Below are positions 49,033 through 60,895 of a stretch of 64,000 nucleotides of DNA, piece by piece. The position numbers were made by a program, and so were the translations under genes. Origin of the DNA: Campylobacteraceae bacterium (GTDB taxonomy: Bacteria; Campylobacterota; Campylobacteria; Campylobacterales; Sulfurovaceae); NCBI GenBank assembly GCA_027034975.1, contig JALVWQ010000038.1, positions 47,641-111,640 on the forward strand, written 5' to 3'. Numbering within the stretch: the stretch's first letter is position 1; each line of letters begins with the position of its first letter. The notes beneath the pieces were generated by a model. The model worked only from the letters and a program-made list of their open reading frames with translations. It searched no databases and was not told the origin of the DNA.

Positions 49033-52000
49033 TACTCCTCCCTAAACTTCTTGATGATAGATGCAATCTCATCTTTGTTGGCTAACTGGTTGATAGATGC
49101 GACAGTAACACCATTCTTCTCTTCTATTTGGTTATTATTATCTTCTGTTAAAACAACTTTGATATTCTGTTTTTTAATGATTTCTAGGAGAGTTGGTGTT
49201 AATAACTCTTCATCGGTAAAGAGAATATCATACTCCTCTTTTGCAATCTTATGGGCTAGTTTTTCAGGCTCTTCGAGTAGATCGCTCTCGATTCCTAGAG
49301 ATGCAATAAGAGTCGAGAGGATTTTATTACTGAGTGGGAATTTTTTGGCAATGAGCACTTTTTTAGCTTTTTTAACTTCTTCTGATGTAGGCTCATTTGA
49401 TTGAGAGCTTTTATCTTTTTGCTTCTTCTTCTCTTGTGTCTCTAAAATATCCATTCTAATAGAGGATTTATGGCTTAAAAATTTGTGGAGTATATAGAGT
49501 AGTTCAGCCATCTCAATAGGTTTTGAGATATACTCATCTAATCCCTCTTTTAAGAGTCGTTCTCTATCGCCTTTTAATGCATTTGCTGTTAAAGCGATGA
49601 TTGGCACTTTATTTAAGCCATTCTCATCTTCGAATTTTTTAATAATTTTTGTAGCTTCAATACCATCCATTACTGGCATTTGAATATCCATAAAGATTAA
49701 ATCGTAATCTTCAACTCTCTTTCTTTTATCTACTGCCTCTTTACCATGATCAGCAACATCCACATTTAATCCAAAGCTCTTTAGAATATTTACAATTAGT
49801 TTTTGGTTAATGATATTATCTTCTACCACCAAAGCTTTACCATAATATTTTGCTTGTACTCGTGGTGTCTCTTGCTCTTTAGCTATATCGATTTTACTTA
49901 AGAACTTCAGAGTATTTAAGAAGCGTACAAAACCAATAGGTTTAAAGAGTATTCTCTCATTTGGCAGAGAGTACTCTTTGAGGCTTTCGTTATTCGTAAG
50001 TGTGCTAATTGCAATGAGTTGTTCTTTGTTCAGAGAGTGTAGAGCCTCTTTAAGCTCTTTAGTGGCTCTATTTAGATCCACAAATATATTTGCATTTGGT
50101 CTCTCTTTTATGAGAGAGAACATCTCATCTTTTGATTCAAAGAGATTATATTTAACACCATAATACTTAAGATACCCCTCAAGATAGTGTACAAGTTTGT
50201 TATCTTTATCATTTTGATACAGAAGTACTTCAAGTTTATCAAAGAGCCCTTGGTAGCTTTTATTGCCACTCTCGATCTCTTCAATTGGAAGCGTAAAATA
50301 GAATGTAGATCCAACACCCTCTTTACTATTGACCTTTAACTCTCCACCCATAAGCTCAACATACTCTTTAGTAATGGTTAAGCCAAGTCCTGTACCACCA
50401 TACTTTCTATTGATAGATGAATCGCCTTGCATGAATGGCTGGAAGATTCTCTCTATCTGTTGTTTACTCATACCAATACCAGTATCACTAACTATAAACT
50501 CTATCCAGACTCTGTTATCGTCTTGTACAGTAAAGCTTCTTTTAATCTCTACATCAATCTCACCATGTGATTTTGTAAATTTAATTGCATTATTAAGTAG
50601 GTTAGTTAGAATCTCTTTTAATTTGGTTGGGTCACCTTTTAGTTTTGGCGAAATACGAGGGTCTAAGTAGTAGTTTAACTCAATATTTTTCTCAGAAGCA
50701 ATTACTGCAAATGTATCGATAGTACTATCGAACTCTTTTGCTGTATCGAAAATTACATGCTCTAACTCAACTTTATTACTCTCTAGCTTCGAGAGATCAA
50801 GAATATTGTTGATAATATTGAGTAGGTTATCTGAACTCTTCTCTATAATCGATACATACTCTTGCTGTTCATCATCTAGTTTTGTATTCTTTAGAAGCTC
50901 GGCAAATCCGATAATACCATTCATAGGTGTTCGAATCTCATGCGACATATTCGCTAAGAAGTACGATTTTGCTTTATTTGCTTCTATCGCCTCTATCTTA
51001 TCCTCTTTTGCAGACTCTATCATTTTCTCTAGGAATTGGTAACCTCTTCGCATACCACTTGAGGTTTCAAAATCGATACTATTAATCTCTTCGAGCTCCT
51101 CTTTTATCGTCGGGTCTGTCTCTCCAAGTTCTTTAACAGCACGCTTTAGTGAGAGTTCCAACTCTTTTGAGTTAGTTTCAAGCTCCTTAGAGATTTTGTG
51201 TCCAAAGAAGATTAAAAAGAGTGAAATAAGTAAAAGCAAACCAAAAAGTGCAACTAACAGAAGGTGCTTATACATATTATTATTTAAGGTAGATTGTGCT
51301 TGATTGTAGATTACAGCAGATGTTTTTGTATAGAGTCCAATATGTTTACCTAGTACTGTAAAGAGGCGAATAGAGTCTGTTTCGTAATTACCTGTTGTAG
51401 CGTGTGTAAAGATATCGTGATATACATTAATAAACTTCTCTTTTACAATATTACTATATGAGTTATTTAAGAAAGTATCTATCTTTTCTGAGAGTGTTTT
51501 ATCTCGAATTAATTTAGGATCAAAAAGCATCGCTTTGGCATGGAAATCCATCCATTTAACTAATTTCTCTTTAGTAATTGGTTTCTTTTGCTCTATATTG
51601 AAGACTAAGAAATCGCGTAGTAATCCAGAGTACTCTTGACTTAAATAGAGATTTGAGAGTGAGTTATTGATTTTATTTAACTCTACATCAAGTGCAAATC
51701 TCTCTATCTGCAGTAGATTTTTTAAAACAGGTTTTGTCAACTTATCGCTATACATTGCAAGGTATTTAAGATAATCTTTTGGATCTGCAGAGTTAAGGTT
51801 TGCTCTTATTTTAGATAGATGGCTTAATTTTACATTAAGTTCTTTATAAGAGGCACTATCGATATTAATTGGTTCATTAAAGAGAAAATCTTTTTTTAAG
51901 AGTGTATTATTGCTTGCAATAAGATGGTTTTTATATTCACTAATTGCTTTATTCGTTCGATTATACTGTTTTTGTAAAAGTTCTCTATACGAGTTTTTAT

Positions 52001-52208
52001 TAGAAGCTAAGTAGAGAGCACTTATACCTCTCTCTCGCCCAAGTTCTACAAGGACTTTATCTAGGTATTGATTATTATTTGTAGCTACCTTATAGGCTTT
52101 TACCTTCTCGTAGTCGATATATGTTTTATAAAAGAGGTATGCAGCAGCTGCAACTAATATTATAGCAGGGAGTATCGTTATTAATTTTAACTTACTCTTA
52201 ATTTTCAT
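49032..52208 (-). CDS. Hybrid sensor histidine kinase with periplasmic NIT (nitrate/nitrite-sensing-like) domain and REC domains
   Basis: [34 protein letters not shown]-box; [23 protein letters not shown]. Confidence 0.92.
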   Translation of the reverse strand: MKIKSKLKLITILPAIILVAAAAYLFYKTYIDYEKVKAYKVATNNNQYLDKVLVELGRERGISALYLASNKNSYRELLQKQYNRTNKAISEYKNHLIASNNTLLKKDFLFNEPINIDSASYKELNVKLSHLSKIRANLNSADPKDYLKYLAMYSDKLTKPVLKNLLQIERFALDVELNKINNSLSNLYLSQEYSGLLRDFLVFNIEQKKPITKEKLVKWMDFHAKAMLFDPKLIRDKTLSEKIDTFLNNSYSNIVKEKFINVYHDIFTHATTGNYETDSIRLFTVLGKHIGLYTKTSAVIYNQAQSTLNNNMYKHLLLVALFGLLLLISLFLIFFGHKISKELETNSKELELSLKRAVKELGETDPTIKEELEEINSIDFETSSGMRRGYQFLEKMIESAKEDKIEAIEANKAKSYFLANMSHEIRTPMNGIIGFAELLKNTKLDDEQQEYVSIIEKSSDNLLNIINNILDLSKLESNKVELEHVIFDTAKEFDSTIDTFAVIASEKNIELNYYLDPRISPKLKGDPTKLKEILTNLLNNAIKFTKSHGEIDVEIKRSFTVQDDNRVWIEFIVSDTGIGMSKQQIERIFQPFMQGDSSINRKYGGTGLGLTITKEYVELMGGELKVNSKEGVGSTFYFTLPIEEIESGNKSYQGLFDKLEVLLYQNDKDNKLVHYLEGYLKYYGVKYNLFESKDEMFSLIKERPNANIFVDLNRATKELKEALHSLNKEQLIAISTLTNNESLKEYSLPNERILFKPIGFVRFLNTLKFLSKIDIAKEQETPRVQAKYYGKALVVEDNIINQKLIVNILKSFGLNVDVADHGKEAVDKRKRVEDYDLIFMDIQMPVMDGIEATKIIKKFEDENGLNKVPIIALTANALKGDRERLLKEGLDEYISKPIEMAELLYILHKFLSHKSSIRMDILETQEKKKQKDKSSQSNEPTSEEVKKAKKVLIAKKFPLSNKILSTLIASLGIESDLLEEPEKLAHKIAKEEYDILFTDEELLTPTLLEIIKKQNIKVVLTEDNNNQIEEKNGVTVASINQLANKDEIASIIKKFREE

Positions 52209-54393
52209 TATGATTGCCTTCTATGATTTTTAATTTGTTTTCTAAACCTTTTAATTTTGCTACAAACTCTTTTAAAAGCTTCTCTGCACTACTAAGTGAT
52301 TGTAGTTTTTGGATAGTAAAGAGGTTCTCGGCTAATGGATCGATACGCAAATTACTTGCAGCACCTTTAAGCATATGAGCAGTTGTCTGGAGTGTTTTGA
52401 GATCTCCTTCCTTATATGCTTTTACCATCTGGTAAAGGTGCTCTTTCGCTTGTGCTGTAAAGTCATCTGCAAACTCAAGAATAAGTGATACAGGTAGGTT
52501 TAACTCATCAGAGGCTTTATGAGGATCGTAATCTATTGTAACTGCCGGAATTTTTGCTAAAAGTTCTTCTGGGGTAGTGATCTCTACGAGATTAAATCCA
52601 AGCTCATTTTCGTTTTCTTTTAAAGCTACTTTTTCTGGAGATTTAACAGCAGGAGCCTCTACTGGTTCAATCTTATCTGCAACTACTGTTGATTTTTTAT
52701 TACCCACTTTATCGCGTAAAAGAGAAACTAGAAGTGTTAAGTCTCTCAATGGTGTTGCAGGTTCGGTAGTGACTGCAATCTCATTAAGTTTCTTGCTTAC
52801 AACATTTAAAGAGAGTAACTCACCAGCATCGGCTAGCATGGTTATAGTTGAGTGTACTCTGTTTTTTAAATCATCGTTATAATTTTCTAACTCATCTAAG
52901 TAGTTATCTACAAGCATCTTATAGCTATCGATATCAACATTAAGATTTTGTGCATTTCTCTCTAAATCGATGCCTTTTACTTGCATCTCTATAATTTTAT
53001 AGTAGAGTTGTGAGTTATCTTTATTAAGTGCTTCTTCGCTTTTTTCTGTTGTCGATTCATCTTTGCTAACACTTACTTCTGTTGTTGTCTGGGCAATTGT
53101 ATTTTTGCTCTCATGCATTGCTTTTAGCTCTGCTAACTCTTGCTCTTCTAAAGTGAGATCCTCTTTTTCCTCTTCGATTGTTGGTACATCTGCTATCTCT
53201 TTATGGATAACAACATCTTCTTTAGTTTCATAAGTTTTAATTGTATCGGCAAGCTTCTCTTTGTCATCTTCATGGCTAATAACATCAACTGCTTCTTCGC
53301 TTTTTTCAATAATGTTTATTGTATCTATAGTATCTGTAGACTCTTTATCTCCAACACTCTCAAGAAGCTCCTCTTTTGTAGTAGTAAGCTCTTCTTTCTT
53401 CTCTTCAACTAAATCACTCGCAGGCTTTAAGATGGCACTCTCTTCTAGTTCAATATTCTCAGTATTTCGAGAACCCCACGGAAAGAGCTTCTCTTTTATT
53501 TTATCAATCGCTCTTTTCTCTTTTGGCTCTTTATCTTCTTTGATTTCACTCTCTATGGTTGTAGGAATATTAACTACTTTTTCAGTTACTATTTTATCGT
53601 TCTCATGCTCTTCTATTAATAGCTGGGTTTCATCTAGTGGTTTTGAATCACTTAAAGATATTAATTTATCAAGATCTCTATCGTGTCCAATTTCTTTCTC
53701 TTGAGGCTCTTCTTTTTCCTCTTCTAATGTTATAGTTTTTTCTTCTAGTGCAATTTTTTCTTCATTAACTTCTTGTTTCATTTGATGAGATTCAGCTACT
53801 TTATCTTCACTGCTCTCACTATCGTAATTGAATAATTTTATAGTCTCTTTCTCTTCGTCACTACTTTTTTCTGCCGAAGTATTGCTAAAGAGTCTTATTG
53901 TTTCGAAACTAGACTCTTCTTCTTTTGTCTCTTCAACCTCTTTACTTTCTGTATTTTCTATAACTTCTATACTCTTTTGATCACTCTCTATTACTTTATC
54001 TCTTCTCTCAGTTGCTTCTTCTGTAGTAGATTGCTTTTGAAGAGTCTCAATTGTAGGAATAGAGAACTCATTATCACTTGCTGCAATTTTCCCCTCTTTA
54101 AGTTGCTTAAGGTAAGTAATATTTGCATCTTCTGCTGTCGAAGTATCTATCTGTTCCTCTTTTTTCGAGATACTATAGAGTGTTAATGTACCAAATGACG
54201 AGTAGAGATCCGAAGTACTATATTCGAAATCTTCAAAGTTCTTTGCAACAAAGCTATTAGTTTCCCTCTCTAAATGAAAGACACCATCTTTTAATGACGA
54301 GGCAATTGCACAGAGATCTCTCGAACCGCACTGCTCTAAAAAATCCTTACTCGCTGCCACTATATAGTTTTCGTTATTTGCAATAAAATACAT
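52198..54393 (-). CDS. HPt-domain protein with long acidic low-complexity centre
   Basis: C-terminal [17 protein letters not shown] HPt motif; Glu/Lys/Thr-rich middle. Confidence 0.85.
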   Translation of the reverse strand: MYFIANNENYIVAASKDFLEQCGSRDLCAIASSLKDGVFHLERETNSFVAKNFEDFEYSTSDLYSSFGTLTLYSISKKEEQIDTSTAEDANITYLKQLKEGKIAASDNEFSIPTIETLQKQSTTEEATERRDKVIESDQKSIEVIENTESKEVEETKEEESSFETIRLFSNTSAEKSSDEEKETIKLFNYDSESSEDKVAESHQMKQEVNEEKIALEEKTITLEEEKEEPQEKEIGHDRDLDKLISLSDSKPLDETQLLIEEHENDKIVTEKVVNIPTTIESEIKEDKEPKEKRAIDKIKEKLFPWGSRNTENIELEESAILKPASDLVEEKKEELTTTKEELLESVGDKESTDTIDTINIIEKSEEAVDVISHEDDKEKLADTIKTYETKEDVVIHKEIADVPTIEEEKEDLTLEEQELAELKAMHESKNTIAQTTTEVSVSKDESTTEKSEEALNKDNSQLYYKIIEMQVKGIDLERNAQNLNVDIDSYKMLVDNYLDELENYNDDLKNRVHSTITMLADAGELLSLNVVSKKLNEIAVTTEPATPLRDLTLLVSLLRDKVGNKKSTVVADKIEPVEAPAVKSPEKVALKENENELGFNLVEITTPEELLAKIPAVTIDYDPHKASDELNLPVSLILEFADDFTAQAKEHLYQMVKAYKEGDLKTLQTTAHMLKGAASNLRIDPLAENLFTIQKLQSLSSAEKLLKEFVAKLKGLENKLKIIEGNHNEN

Positions 54394-54486
54394 CTTTAAT
54401 CCTTTTATCCTACTGTGAGGCTGTTTATATTTTAAAATATCTAATTGTATGATATTATATTCCTTATTAAAGAATGTTTGATTTTT

Positions 54487-56304
54487 CTATTTTTCTACAA
54501 TATTCACACTTTTTAGTATATTTGCTATCTTTTTATTAGTAACTTTTGCAATCTCTTCATAGCTTGCATTCTCAATTGCTTCGAAAGTACCGAAGTAGTT
54601 TAGAAGTTTCTTTACAACTTGTGCTCCTACTCCTTTATGTTTATAGATCTCTAAATCCATATCCTCTTTTTGCTTCTTCTTTTTATGGTAGCTAATTGCG
54701 AATCTATGGGCTTCGTCGCGTAATTTTTGCATGAATATAAGCCGTCTATCATTAGCTTTTAATCGCACTATTTCGCCATATTGTGTATAAATTATATCTC
54801 GTGTTGCACCTTTTGCTCTGTAGGCTTTGCAATCAAGTTTCTCTTTGGCTATGGCTAAAACATCTAAATTGATATGCTCTTTCTCTAAAATAGATTGTGC
54901 TAACTTAAGTAGCGTTGCACCACCATCGATAAGCCAAAGATCTGGTGGAGACTCCTTTTTAAAGCTCTCAACGCGTCTGCTTAAGAGCTCTTTCATCTGT
55001 GCATACTCATCTTTAGCTTCTAGTTCGTAGCGTCTATAGCTACTTTTATCCCACTTGCCATCATCCCAAACAACCATTGCTCCAACGGTTGCTTGCCCCA
55101 TCATATGTGAGTTATCAAAAACCTCTATTCTATATGGTGCAAGTTGCAGACTAAAGAGCTCTTTAAGCTCATTTGTAAGAGTTTCAGATGGGCTCTCTTT
55201 ACTCTGTTTTAAGAGCTCTTTTGCATTTTTAATAGCTAAATCGACGAGCTTTGCACGATTTCCAGCTTTTGGTCGCTCTATGGGCACTTTTTTCCCAATA
55301 ACTGAGCCTATAAACTCCTCTGTAGTTTTTTGATCCTCAAACGAGTGGGCAACAAGTATCTCTTTTACATCCAAACTAATAACTCTTTGGTAATGGTCTA
55401 CTATAGCTTGCTTATAGGCACTGTTACTCTCAAACATTTGGGTATTTCGAAAGTAGTGGTGCGTAGAGGAGACTATCTTTCCATCACGCATAAAAATTTT
55501 AACCACAACCCCTCTCTTTTCGCCATTTATAATTGCAAAGATATCGTAGTTAGCACCACTTGCAATATCTATTGTGGACTTCATCTGTAAGCTCTTGATA
55601 ACCTCGATTCTATCTCGTAGTTTTGCAGCCTCTTCAAAGCGTTCGTTAGCAGCAAGTGTAAGCATTCGCTCACTCATCTTATCGATTAAAATTTTACGGT
55701 TATTAAGAGCATACTTTGCATCTTTTACAATATTGTGGTAGTTGGCTTTACTTATCTTCCCCTCACATGGGGCTAAGCACTTGCCAATTTCATAAAAGAG
55801 GCACGCTTTATTCCCTTTAATGCAGCTCTTTTTTTGTACTAGTGGGTAGAAGTCGTAAAGCGACTCTAAAAGCACCTTTGCTCCACTTGGAAAAGGGCCA
55901 TAATACTTAACTTTTGGAGCCTTAACAACCTTTCTTGTTATCTCAAATCGTGGAAAATCCTCTTGTTCGTCTATAAATATATAGGGGTATGTTTTATCGT
56001 CTCTTAGCAGGATATTATATTTTGGTTTGAGCTGCTTTATAAGCGAATTCTCTAAAATCAGAGCATCCTCTTCGGTAGAGACAACAATATAGTCTAGGTA
56101 TCTACACTCTTGCAGCATCTTTCCAATATGGGTAGTGTAGGGGTGTTTGGGGCTAATTTGGGGGGTGAGTCGCCAGTAGCTTTTAACTCTGTTATTTAAG
56201 TTTTTTGCTTTCCCTACATAGAGTAAACGACCACTGTTATCGAAATATTGGTAAACCCCTGGCTCTTTTGGGAGACTTGTTAAAGCTTCGTTAATTGGCT
56301 TCAC
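54487..56304 (-). CDS. uvrC: Excinuclease ABC subunit C
   Basis: GIY-YIG LPKEPGVYQYFDNSGRLLYVGKAKNL, full length. Confidence 0.97.
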   Translation of the reverse strand: MKPINEALTSLPKEPGVYQYFDNSGRLLYVGKAKNLNNRVKSYWRLTPQISPKHPYTTHIGKMLQECRYLDYIVVSTEEDALILENSLIKQLKPKYNILLRDDKTYPYIFIDEQEDFPRFEITRKVVKAPKVKYYGPFPSGAKVLLESLYDFYPLVQKKSCIKGNKACLFYEIGKCLAPCEGKISKANYHNIVKDAKYALNNRKILIDKMSERMLTLAANERFEEAAKLRDRIEVIKSLQMKSTIDIASGANYDIFAIINGEKRGVVVKIFMRDGKIVSSTHHYFRNTQMFESNSAYKQAIVDHYQRVISLDVKEILVAHSFEDQKTTEEFIGSVIGKKVPIERPKAGNRAKLVDLAIKNAKELLKQSKESPSETLTNELKELFSLQLAPYRIEVFDNSHMMGQATVGAMVVWDDGKWDKSSYRRYELEAKDEYAQMKELLSRRVESFKKESPPDLWLIDGGATLLKLAQSILEKEHINLDVLAIAKEKLDCKAYRAKGATRDIIYTQYGEIVRLKANDRRLIFMQKLRDEAHRFAISYHKKKKQKEDMDLEIYKHKGVGAQVVKKLLNYFGTFEAIENASYEEIAKVTNKKIANILKSVNIVEK

Positions 56305-56749
56305 GGTTTCTTACTATATCCTCTCTAATTTTTTCAAAAATTGCTCCTAACTCTCTGTTTTCTACTTCTATTGTAAAATTGCCTGTTGCAAGCTCTTTAT
56401 ATCGTGGAATACTTTGCGATCTGTACACTGGTGCTTTCGTGTGGAATTTCGAGACAAAAAATTCGATTTTATCTACATTTGCAAAGAGCTCTTGGCACGA
56501 TTGCTCGATTAAAATAAGCTCTTTTAATAGGCTTTTTACTAAATCTTTATTATAATTAAGCTCCATTTTATATCCAGGATGCGATAGAGCACCAAAGAGT
56601 GTATTGTTTCTGATATAAAAAAAAGCTATAGCCTTCTGAAACCTCGGTGGCAAAAGGGCTTTGAGCTTATTAAAACAGGAGTATTTATGAATCGATTTAA
56701 AATTGGGTCTATTTTTGACACCACTAAGAATTTCGTTCGCTTTTTTCAT
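56291..56749 (-). CDS. DUF721/DciA-like hypothetical protein
   Basis: Intact ORF with coupling to uvrC; weak DciA-like N-terminal pattern. Confidence 0.6.
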   Translation of the reverse strand: MKKANEILSGVKNRPNFKSIHKYSCFNKLKALLPPRFQKAIAFFYIRNNTLFGALSHPGYKMELNYNKDLVKSLLKELILIEQSCQELFANVDKIEFFVSKFHTKAPVYRSQSIPRYKELATGNFTIEVENRELGAIFEKIREDIVRNREAN

Positions 56750-56860
56750 CTTGCGATTATAGCATCTTTTTTACTAATTGTAACTACAACAGGGTGCGGA
56801 TACAAAACTTCTCCAGTTTGGGTAGAGAAGAGTAGCAAGGTTCAAAGTGCCAAAAACTAG
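56687..56860 (+). CDS. Small LptM-like lipoprotein
   Basis: 57-aa frame [64 protein letters not shown]; lipobox TTTGCGYK; not in supplied ORF list. Confidence 0.75.
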   Translation: MNRFKIGSIFDTTKNFVRFFHLAIIASFLLIVTTTGCGYKTSPVWVEKSSKVQSAKN

Positions 56861-58313
56861 AAAGTACGATACTATCATCATAGGGGCTGGCTTAGCTGGG
56901 CTCTATGTGGCAAGTAATATGCCCAAAGATAAAAAAGTTTTAGTACTCTGCAAAGATATTCCTTGGGAGTGCAATACTTTCTATGCTCAAGGTGGTATTG
57001 TAACTGCTCTTGACGAAAACGACATCGAACCCCATGTGCAAGATACACTCGCTGCTGGAGCTTACCACAATTTAAAAGAGGCTGTAGAGGTGATGTCGAA
57101 AGACTCTATTGCGATTCGTAAAGATTTTATAGAACGCGGTATGGAGTTTGATAAGTCAGAAGCAGGGGAGCTTCTTTTTACCAAAGAGGCGGCACACTCT
57201 ACAAGCAGAATTCTCCACGCAGGTGGTGATGCAACTGGTAGATATATGCATATGTTCTTAATGGAGCAGAATAAGCATAAACTCCAAAAGAACTCACTCG
57301 TTTACGACCTACTTATCGAAAATGGTCGCTGCTATGGTGTGCGTTTAATGCAAAATTATCTTCCAGAGACACTCTATGCAAACTCTGTAGTTATCGCAAG
57401 TGGTGGTGTAGGATCACTCTATCAATACAACACAAACTCACGAACAGTTAGTGCCGATATTCATGGAATTTGTGTCGAAAAGGGTATAGAGCTTAAAGAT
57501 ATGGAGTTTATGCAGTTTCACCCAACTGTATTTGTAAATACCCCTTTTGCAAGAAAGCTTTTACTCACCGAAGCTCTCAGAGGTGAGGGGGCTTGGATAG
57601 TAGATGAAGATGGCAAACGCTTCCTTTTTGATTACGACGAAAGAGGTGAACTTGCAAGCCGCGATATTGTCTCTCGCTCGATTTTTCTCTATAAACGAGA
57701 GACAGGCAAAAAGGTCTATTTAGATTTTAGTATGTTTGAGCCAAAGTGGTTTGCAAAGCGATTTCCAAATATCACAAAGACATTCCAAGCGTTAGGCTAC
57801 AATCTTCCAAAAGATCGAGTCGAAATCTCTCCAGCGTTCCACTACGCAAATGGTGGAATTGCGTGTGATTTAGAAGGAAGAGTACCAGGAATAAAAGGGC
57901 TCTATGTAGCTGGCGAAGCGGCTCGTACAGGGGTTCATGGTGCAAATAGACTCGCATCAAACTCTCTTTTAGAGGGTGCTGTTTTTGCTAAACGGTGTGC
58001 AGATGCTATCTTAAAAGATGACAACTGTTGGGATAAAGAGCCAACATTCGACAAAGATTACGACACCCAACTACACGAAGAGAATGATAAAGAGTATAAA
58101 CACAAACTTCGAGAGATTATGTGGAAAGATGTCGGTATTGTCAGAACAAAAAATGGTTTGCTCGAAGCAAAAAATTTTATCTACGATACGAAGAGTAAAA
58201 AGATAGGGAGGCTCTTAGAGCTCCGTTTAAACACAGCTGCTGCAATAGTAATGTCAGCACTCAGACGCGAAGAGTCTCTAGGCTCACACTATATAGAAAA
58301 TGAAAAGGAATAA
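56847..58313 (+). CDS. nadB: L-aspartate oxidase (GTG start)
   Basis: [51 protein letters not shown]. Confidence 0.95.
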   Translation: MPKTRKYDTIIIGAGLAGLYVASNMPKDKKVLVLCKDIPWECNTFYAQGGIVTALDENDIEPHVQDTLAAGAYHNLKEAVEVMSKDSIAIRKDFIERGMEFDKSEAGELLFTKEAAHSTSRILHAGGDATGRYMHMFLMEQNKHKLQKNSLVYDLLIENGRCYGVRLMQNYLPETLYANSVVIASGGVGSLYQYNTNSRTVSADIHGICVEKGIELKDMEFMQFHPTVFVNTPFARKLLLTEALRGEGAWIVDEDGKRFLFDYDERGELASRDIVSRSIFLYKRETGKKVYLDFSMFEPKWFAKRFPNITKTFQALGYNLPKDRVEISPAFHYANGGIACDLEGRVPGIKGLYVAGEAARTGVHGANRLASNSLLEGAVFAKRCADAILKDDNCWDKEPTFDKDYDTQLHEENDKEYKHKLREIMWKDVGIVRTKNGLLEAKNFIYDTKSKKIGRLLELRLNTAAAIVMSALRREESLGSHYIENEKE

Positions 58314-59856
58314 AATGAAAGAAGTTCCAATAGTAGTATTAGATTTTGGCTCTCAATATACACAATTGATCGCTCGAAAGTTAAGAGAGAGTGGTGTCTA
58401 TACAGAGGTTGTACCATACAGAGAAGATATAGAGGCAATTAAGGCACGAAAACCAAAAGGGATCATCCTCTCAGGTGGTCCAGCCTCTGTTTATGCCGAA
58501 GATGCATATAAACCTAATGATGCTATTTGGGATCTAGGCTTACCTATTTTAGGTATCTGCTATGGTATGCAGCTCATTACCCAACACTTTGGCGGCGAAG
58601 TAGTTGCAGCAGATCACCACGAGTATGGAAAGGCGAAGTTACATATAGTAAAAGAGGATGCTCCTATCTTTAAAGATGTTTCGCAAGACTCAATAGTATG
58701 GATGAGCCATGGAGATAGAGCAGAAAAACTGCCAGATGGCTTCGAAGCAATTGGAGTGAGCGAAAACTCTCCATACGCTGCAATTGCAAACGAAGCAAAA
58801 AATATCTATGCATTCCAGTTCCACCCAGAGGTACACCACTCGGTAGAGGGTACAAAGATGCTTAAAAACTTCGCAAAGTATATTTGCGGATGTGATAGCA
58901 CTTGGAATATGGGAAGCTTTGCCAAAGAGAAGATAGCAGAGATACAAAAGCAAGTAGGCGATAAAAAGGTACTTTGTGGTGTTAGTGGCGGTGTAGATAG
59001 CTCTGTAGTGGCTGCAATGCTACACGAGGCACTCCCAAAAGAGCAGCTAGTATGTGTATTTGTAGATCAAGGCTTACTTAGAAAAGATGAAGCAAAACAA
59101 GTACAAGATATGTTTAAGCTGCTCGATATTCCACTCATTACCATCAATGCTCAAGAGGAGTTTTTAACTGCCCTCAAAGGGGTAACAGACCCAGAGCAAA
59201 AAAGAAAAATCATAGGCGAAAAGTTTATCGAAGTATTCGATAAAGAGGCAAGTAAACATACAGATGTAAGCTTTTTAGCTCAAGGCACACTCTATACAGA
59301 TGTTATCGAGTCTGTTTCAGTTAAAGGGCCTAGTAAAACGATTAAATCGCACCACAATGTTGGCGGCTTGCCAGATTGGATGACATTCGAGCTAGTAGAG
59401 CCACTTAGAGAGATCTTTAAAGACGAGGTTAGAAAACTTGGACTAGAACTAGGCTTACCAAAACATATGATAGAACGCCACCCATTCCCTGGGCCTGGTC
59501 TTGCAATTCGTGTAATGGGCGAAGTAAACGAAGAGGCACTAAGACTCCTTAGAGAGAGCGATGCAATTATGCAAGAAGAACTTAGAGCAACAGGCTACTA
59601 CACAAAAGTGTGGCAAGCATTTACAGTGCTATTAAATGTACAATCTGTTGGTGTAATGGGCGATAATAGAACTTACGACAACACAGTGTGTGTTAGAATG
59701 GTAGAGAGCGTAGATGGCATGACAGCAACCTTCGCCCATGTACCACACGATGTACTCGAAAACATTAGCCGCCGTATCATTAACGAGATAGATGGCATCA
59801 ATAGAGTAGTCTATGACATTAGCTCTAAACCACCAGCAACAATAGAGTGGGAGTAA
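58300..59856 (+). CDS. guaA: GMP synthase (glutamine-hydrolysing); start probably at 58315
   Basis: [40 protein letters not shown] end. Confidence 0.98.
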   Translation: MKRNKMKEVPIVVLDFGSQYTQLIARKLRESGVYTEVVPYREDIEAIKARKPKGIILSGGPASVYAEDAYKPNDAIWDLGLPILGICYGMQLITQHFGGEVVAADHHEYGKAKLHIVKEDAPIFKDVSQDSIVWMSHGDRAEKLPDGFEAIGVSENSPYAAIANEAKNIYAFQFHPEVHHSVEGTKMLKNFAKYICGCDSTWNMGSFAKEKIAEIQKQVGDKKVLCGVSGGVDSSVVAAMLHEALPKEQLVCVFVDQGLLRKDEAKQVQDMFKLLDIPLITINAQEEFLTALKGVTDPEQKRKIIGEKFIEVFDKEASKHTDVSFLAQGTLYTDVIESVSVKGPSKTIKSHHNVGGLPDWMTFELVEPLREIFKDEVRKLGLELGLPKHMIERHPFPGPGLAIRVMGEVNEEALRLLRESDAIMQEELRATGYYTKVWQAFTVLLNVQSVGVMGDNRTYDNTVCVRMVESVDGMTATFAHVPHDVLENISRRIINEIDGINRVVYDISSKPPATIEWE

Positions 59857-59860
59857 CATT

Positions 59861-60229
59861 TTGGCAAGTGTAAATAAACCAAAATTTAGCATATTTAAAA
59901 ATGTCACTTACGCCCTAGAGGGTGCTAAAGCTGTACTTAAAAGCGAAAAATCTTTTAAGACGCAGCTTGTAGTTATAGCACTTATTGGTACTGTACTCTA
60001 CTTCTTAAACCTCCATACTGTTACAAAACTAGTACTCTTCTTCTCAACCTGGATAATCCTCATAGCCGAAGCCTTTAATAGTGCCATAGAGCGAGTAGTA
60101 GACTTAGTAACCCAAGAGTACCACCAACTCGCCAAAGAAGCAAAAGATATAGGCTCGTTTGGTGTACTTATGGCATTTATCTTTATAGCCTCTATCTGGG
60201 CTGTTACACTCTATTTGGAGTTTACTTAA
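59861..60229 (+). CDS. dgkA: Diacylglycerol kinase
   Basis: EAFNSAIERVVDL motif, TMs. Confidence 0.93.
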   Translation: MASVNKPKFSIFKNVTYALEGAKAVLKSEKSFKTQLVVIALIGTVLYFLNLHTVTKLVLFFSTWIILIAEAFNSAIERVVDLVTQEYHQLAKEAKDIGSFGVLMAFIFIASIWAVTLYLEFT

Positions 60230-60264
60230 TTAAAATGCTATAATATAAAAAAAAGGAGTTTTCT

Positions 60265-60501
60265 ATGGAAGCAATATTTTCACTCAATAGTAATGAATTA
60301 GATATAAACTTTATTGACTCAATTAAAAAAGTATTTAAAGGGAAAGATATTAATATTATTGTTACTGATAATTCTATTGATCAAGAGAGAGCAGAAGAGT
60401 TACAAAATAGACTAAAAAGTTATAAAGAAAATCCTGATAATGTTCTTGTTTTAGATAGTGATTTTTGGGAAGAAACAAGAAAAAAATTAAAGGCACTATA
60501 G
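60265..60501 (+). CDS. Putative antitoxin (RelB/Phd-type context)
   Basis: 78-aa ORF 5 nt upstream of RelE/ParE-like toxin. Confidence 0.7.
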   Translation: MEAIFSLNSNELDINFIDSIKKVFKGKDINIIVTDNSIDQERAEELQNRLKSYKENPDNVLVLDSDFWEETRKKLKAL

Positions 60502-60506
60502 TTTAG

Positions 60507-60818
60507 ATGAAGATAGTTGCCCTTCCAGAATTTAAGATAGAATTAGATGACATTCTAGCTTATATTGCTCAAGATAGTATTGAAAATGCAATAAACTTTA
60601 ATAGAGAGTTAGAGTTTAAGATTAATAACCTCATAAATTTTCCTTATAAAAATAGACAATCGATATATTTCTCTGAAGAAAACAATAGAGATATGATTTT
60701 TAAAGGCTATACAATTACTTACCATATCGATGAAACAGATAATAAAATTGTACTTTTAGGAATCAAGAAGTATAAAAATAGATTCTTGATAGAAAATGAG
60801 AATTTTTTTGAGGGATGA
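60507..60818 (+). CDS. RelE/ParE-family toxin
   Basis: PEFKIELDDILAYIAQDSIENAINF...YTITYHIDETDNKIVLLGIKKYKNR. Confidence 0.82.
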   Translation: MKIVALPEFKIELDDILAYIAQDSIENAINFNRELEFKINNLINFPYKNRQSIYFSEENNRDMIFKGYTITYHIDETDNKIVLLGIKKYKNRFLIENENFFEG

Positions 60819-60895
60819 GCGGGAGAATCCTCAAGTAAGAGTAAGTTCTTCTTGGAGTTTTGATAAAATATTATAAAAGTAGAGAGGAGTGTTAG

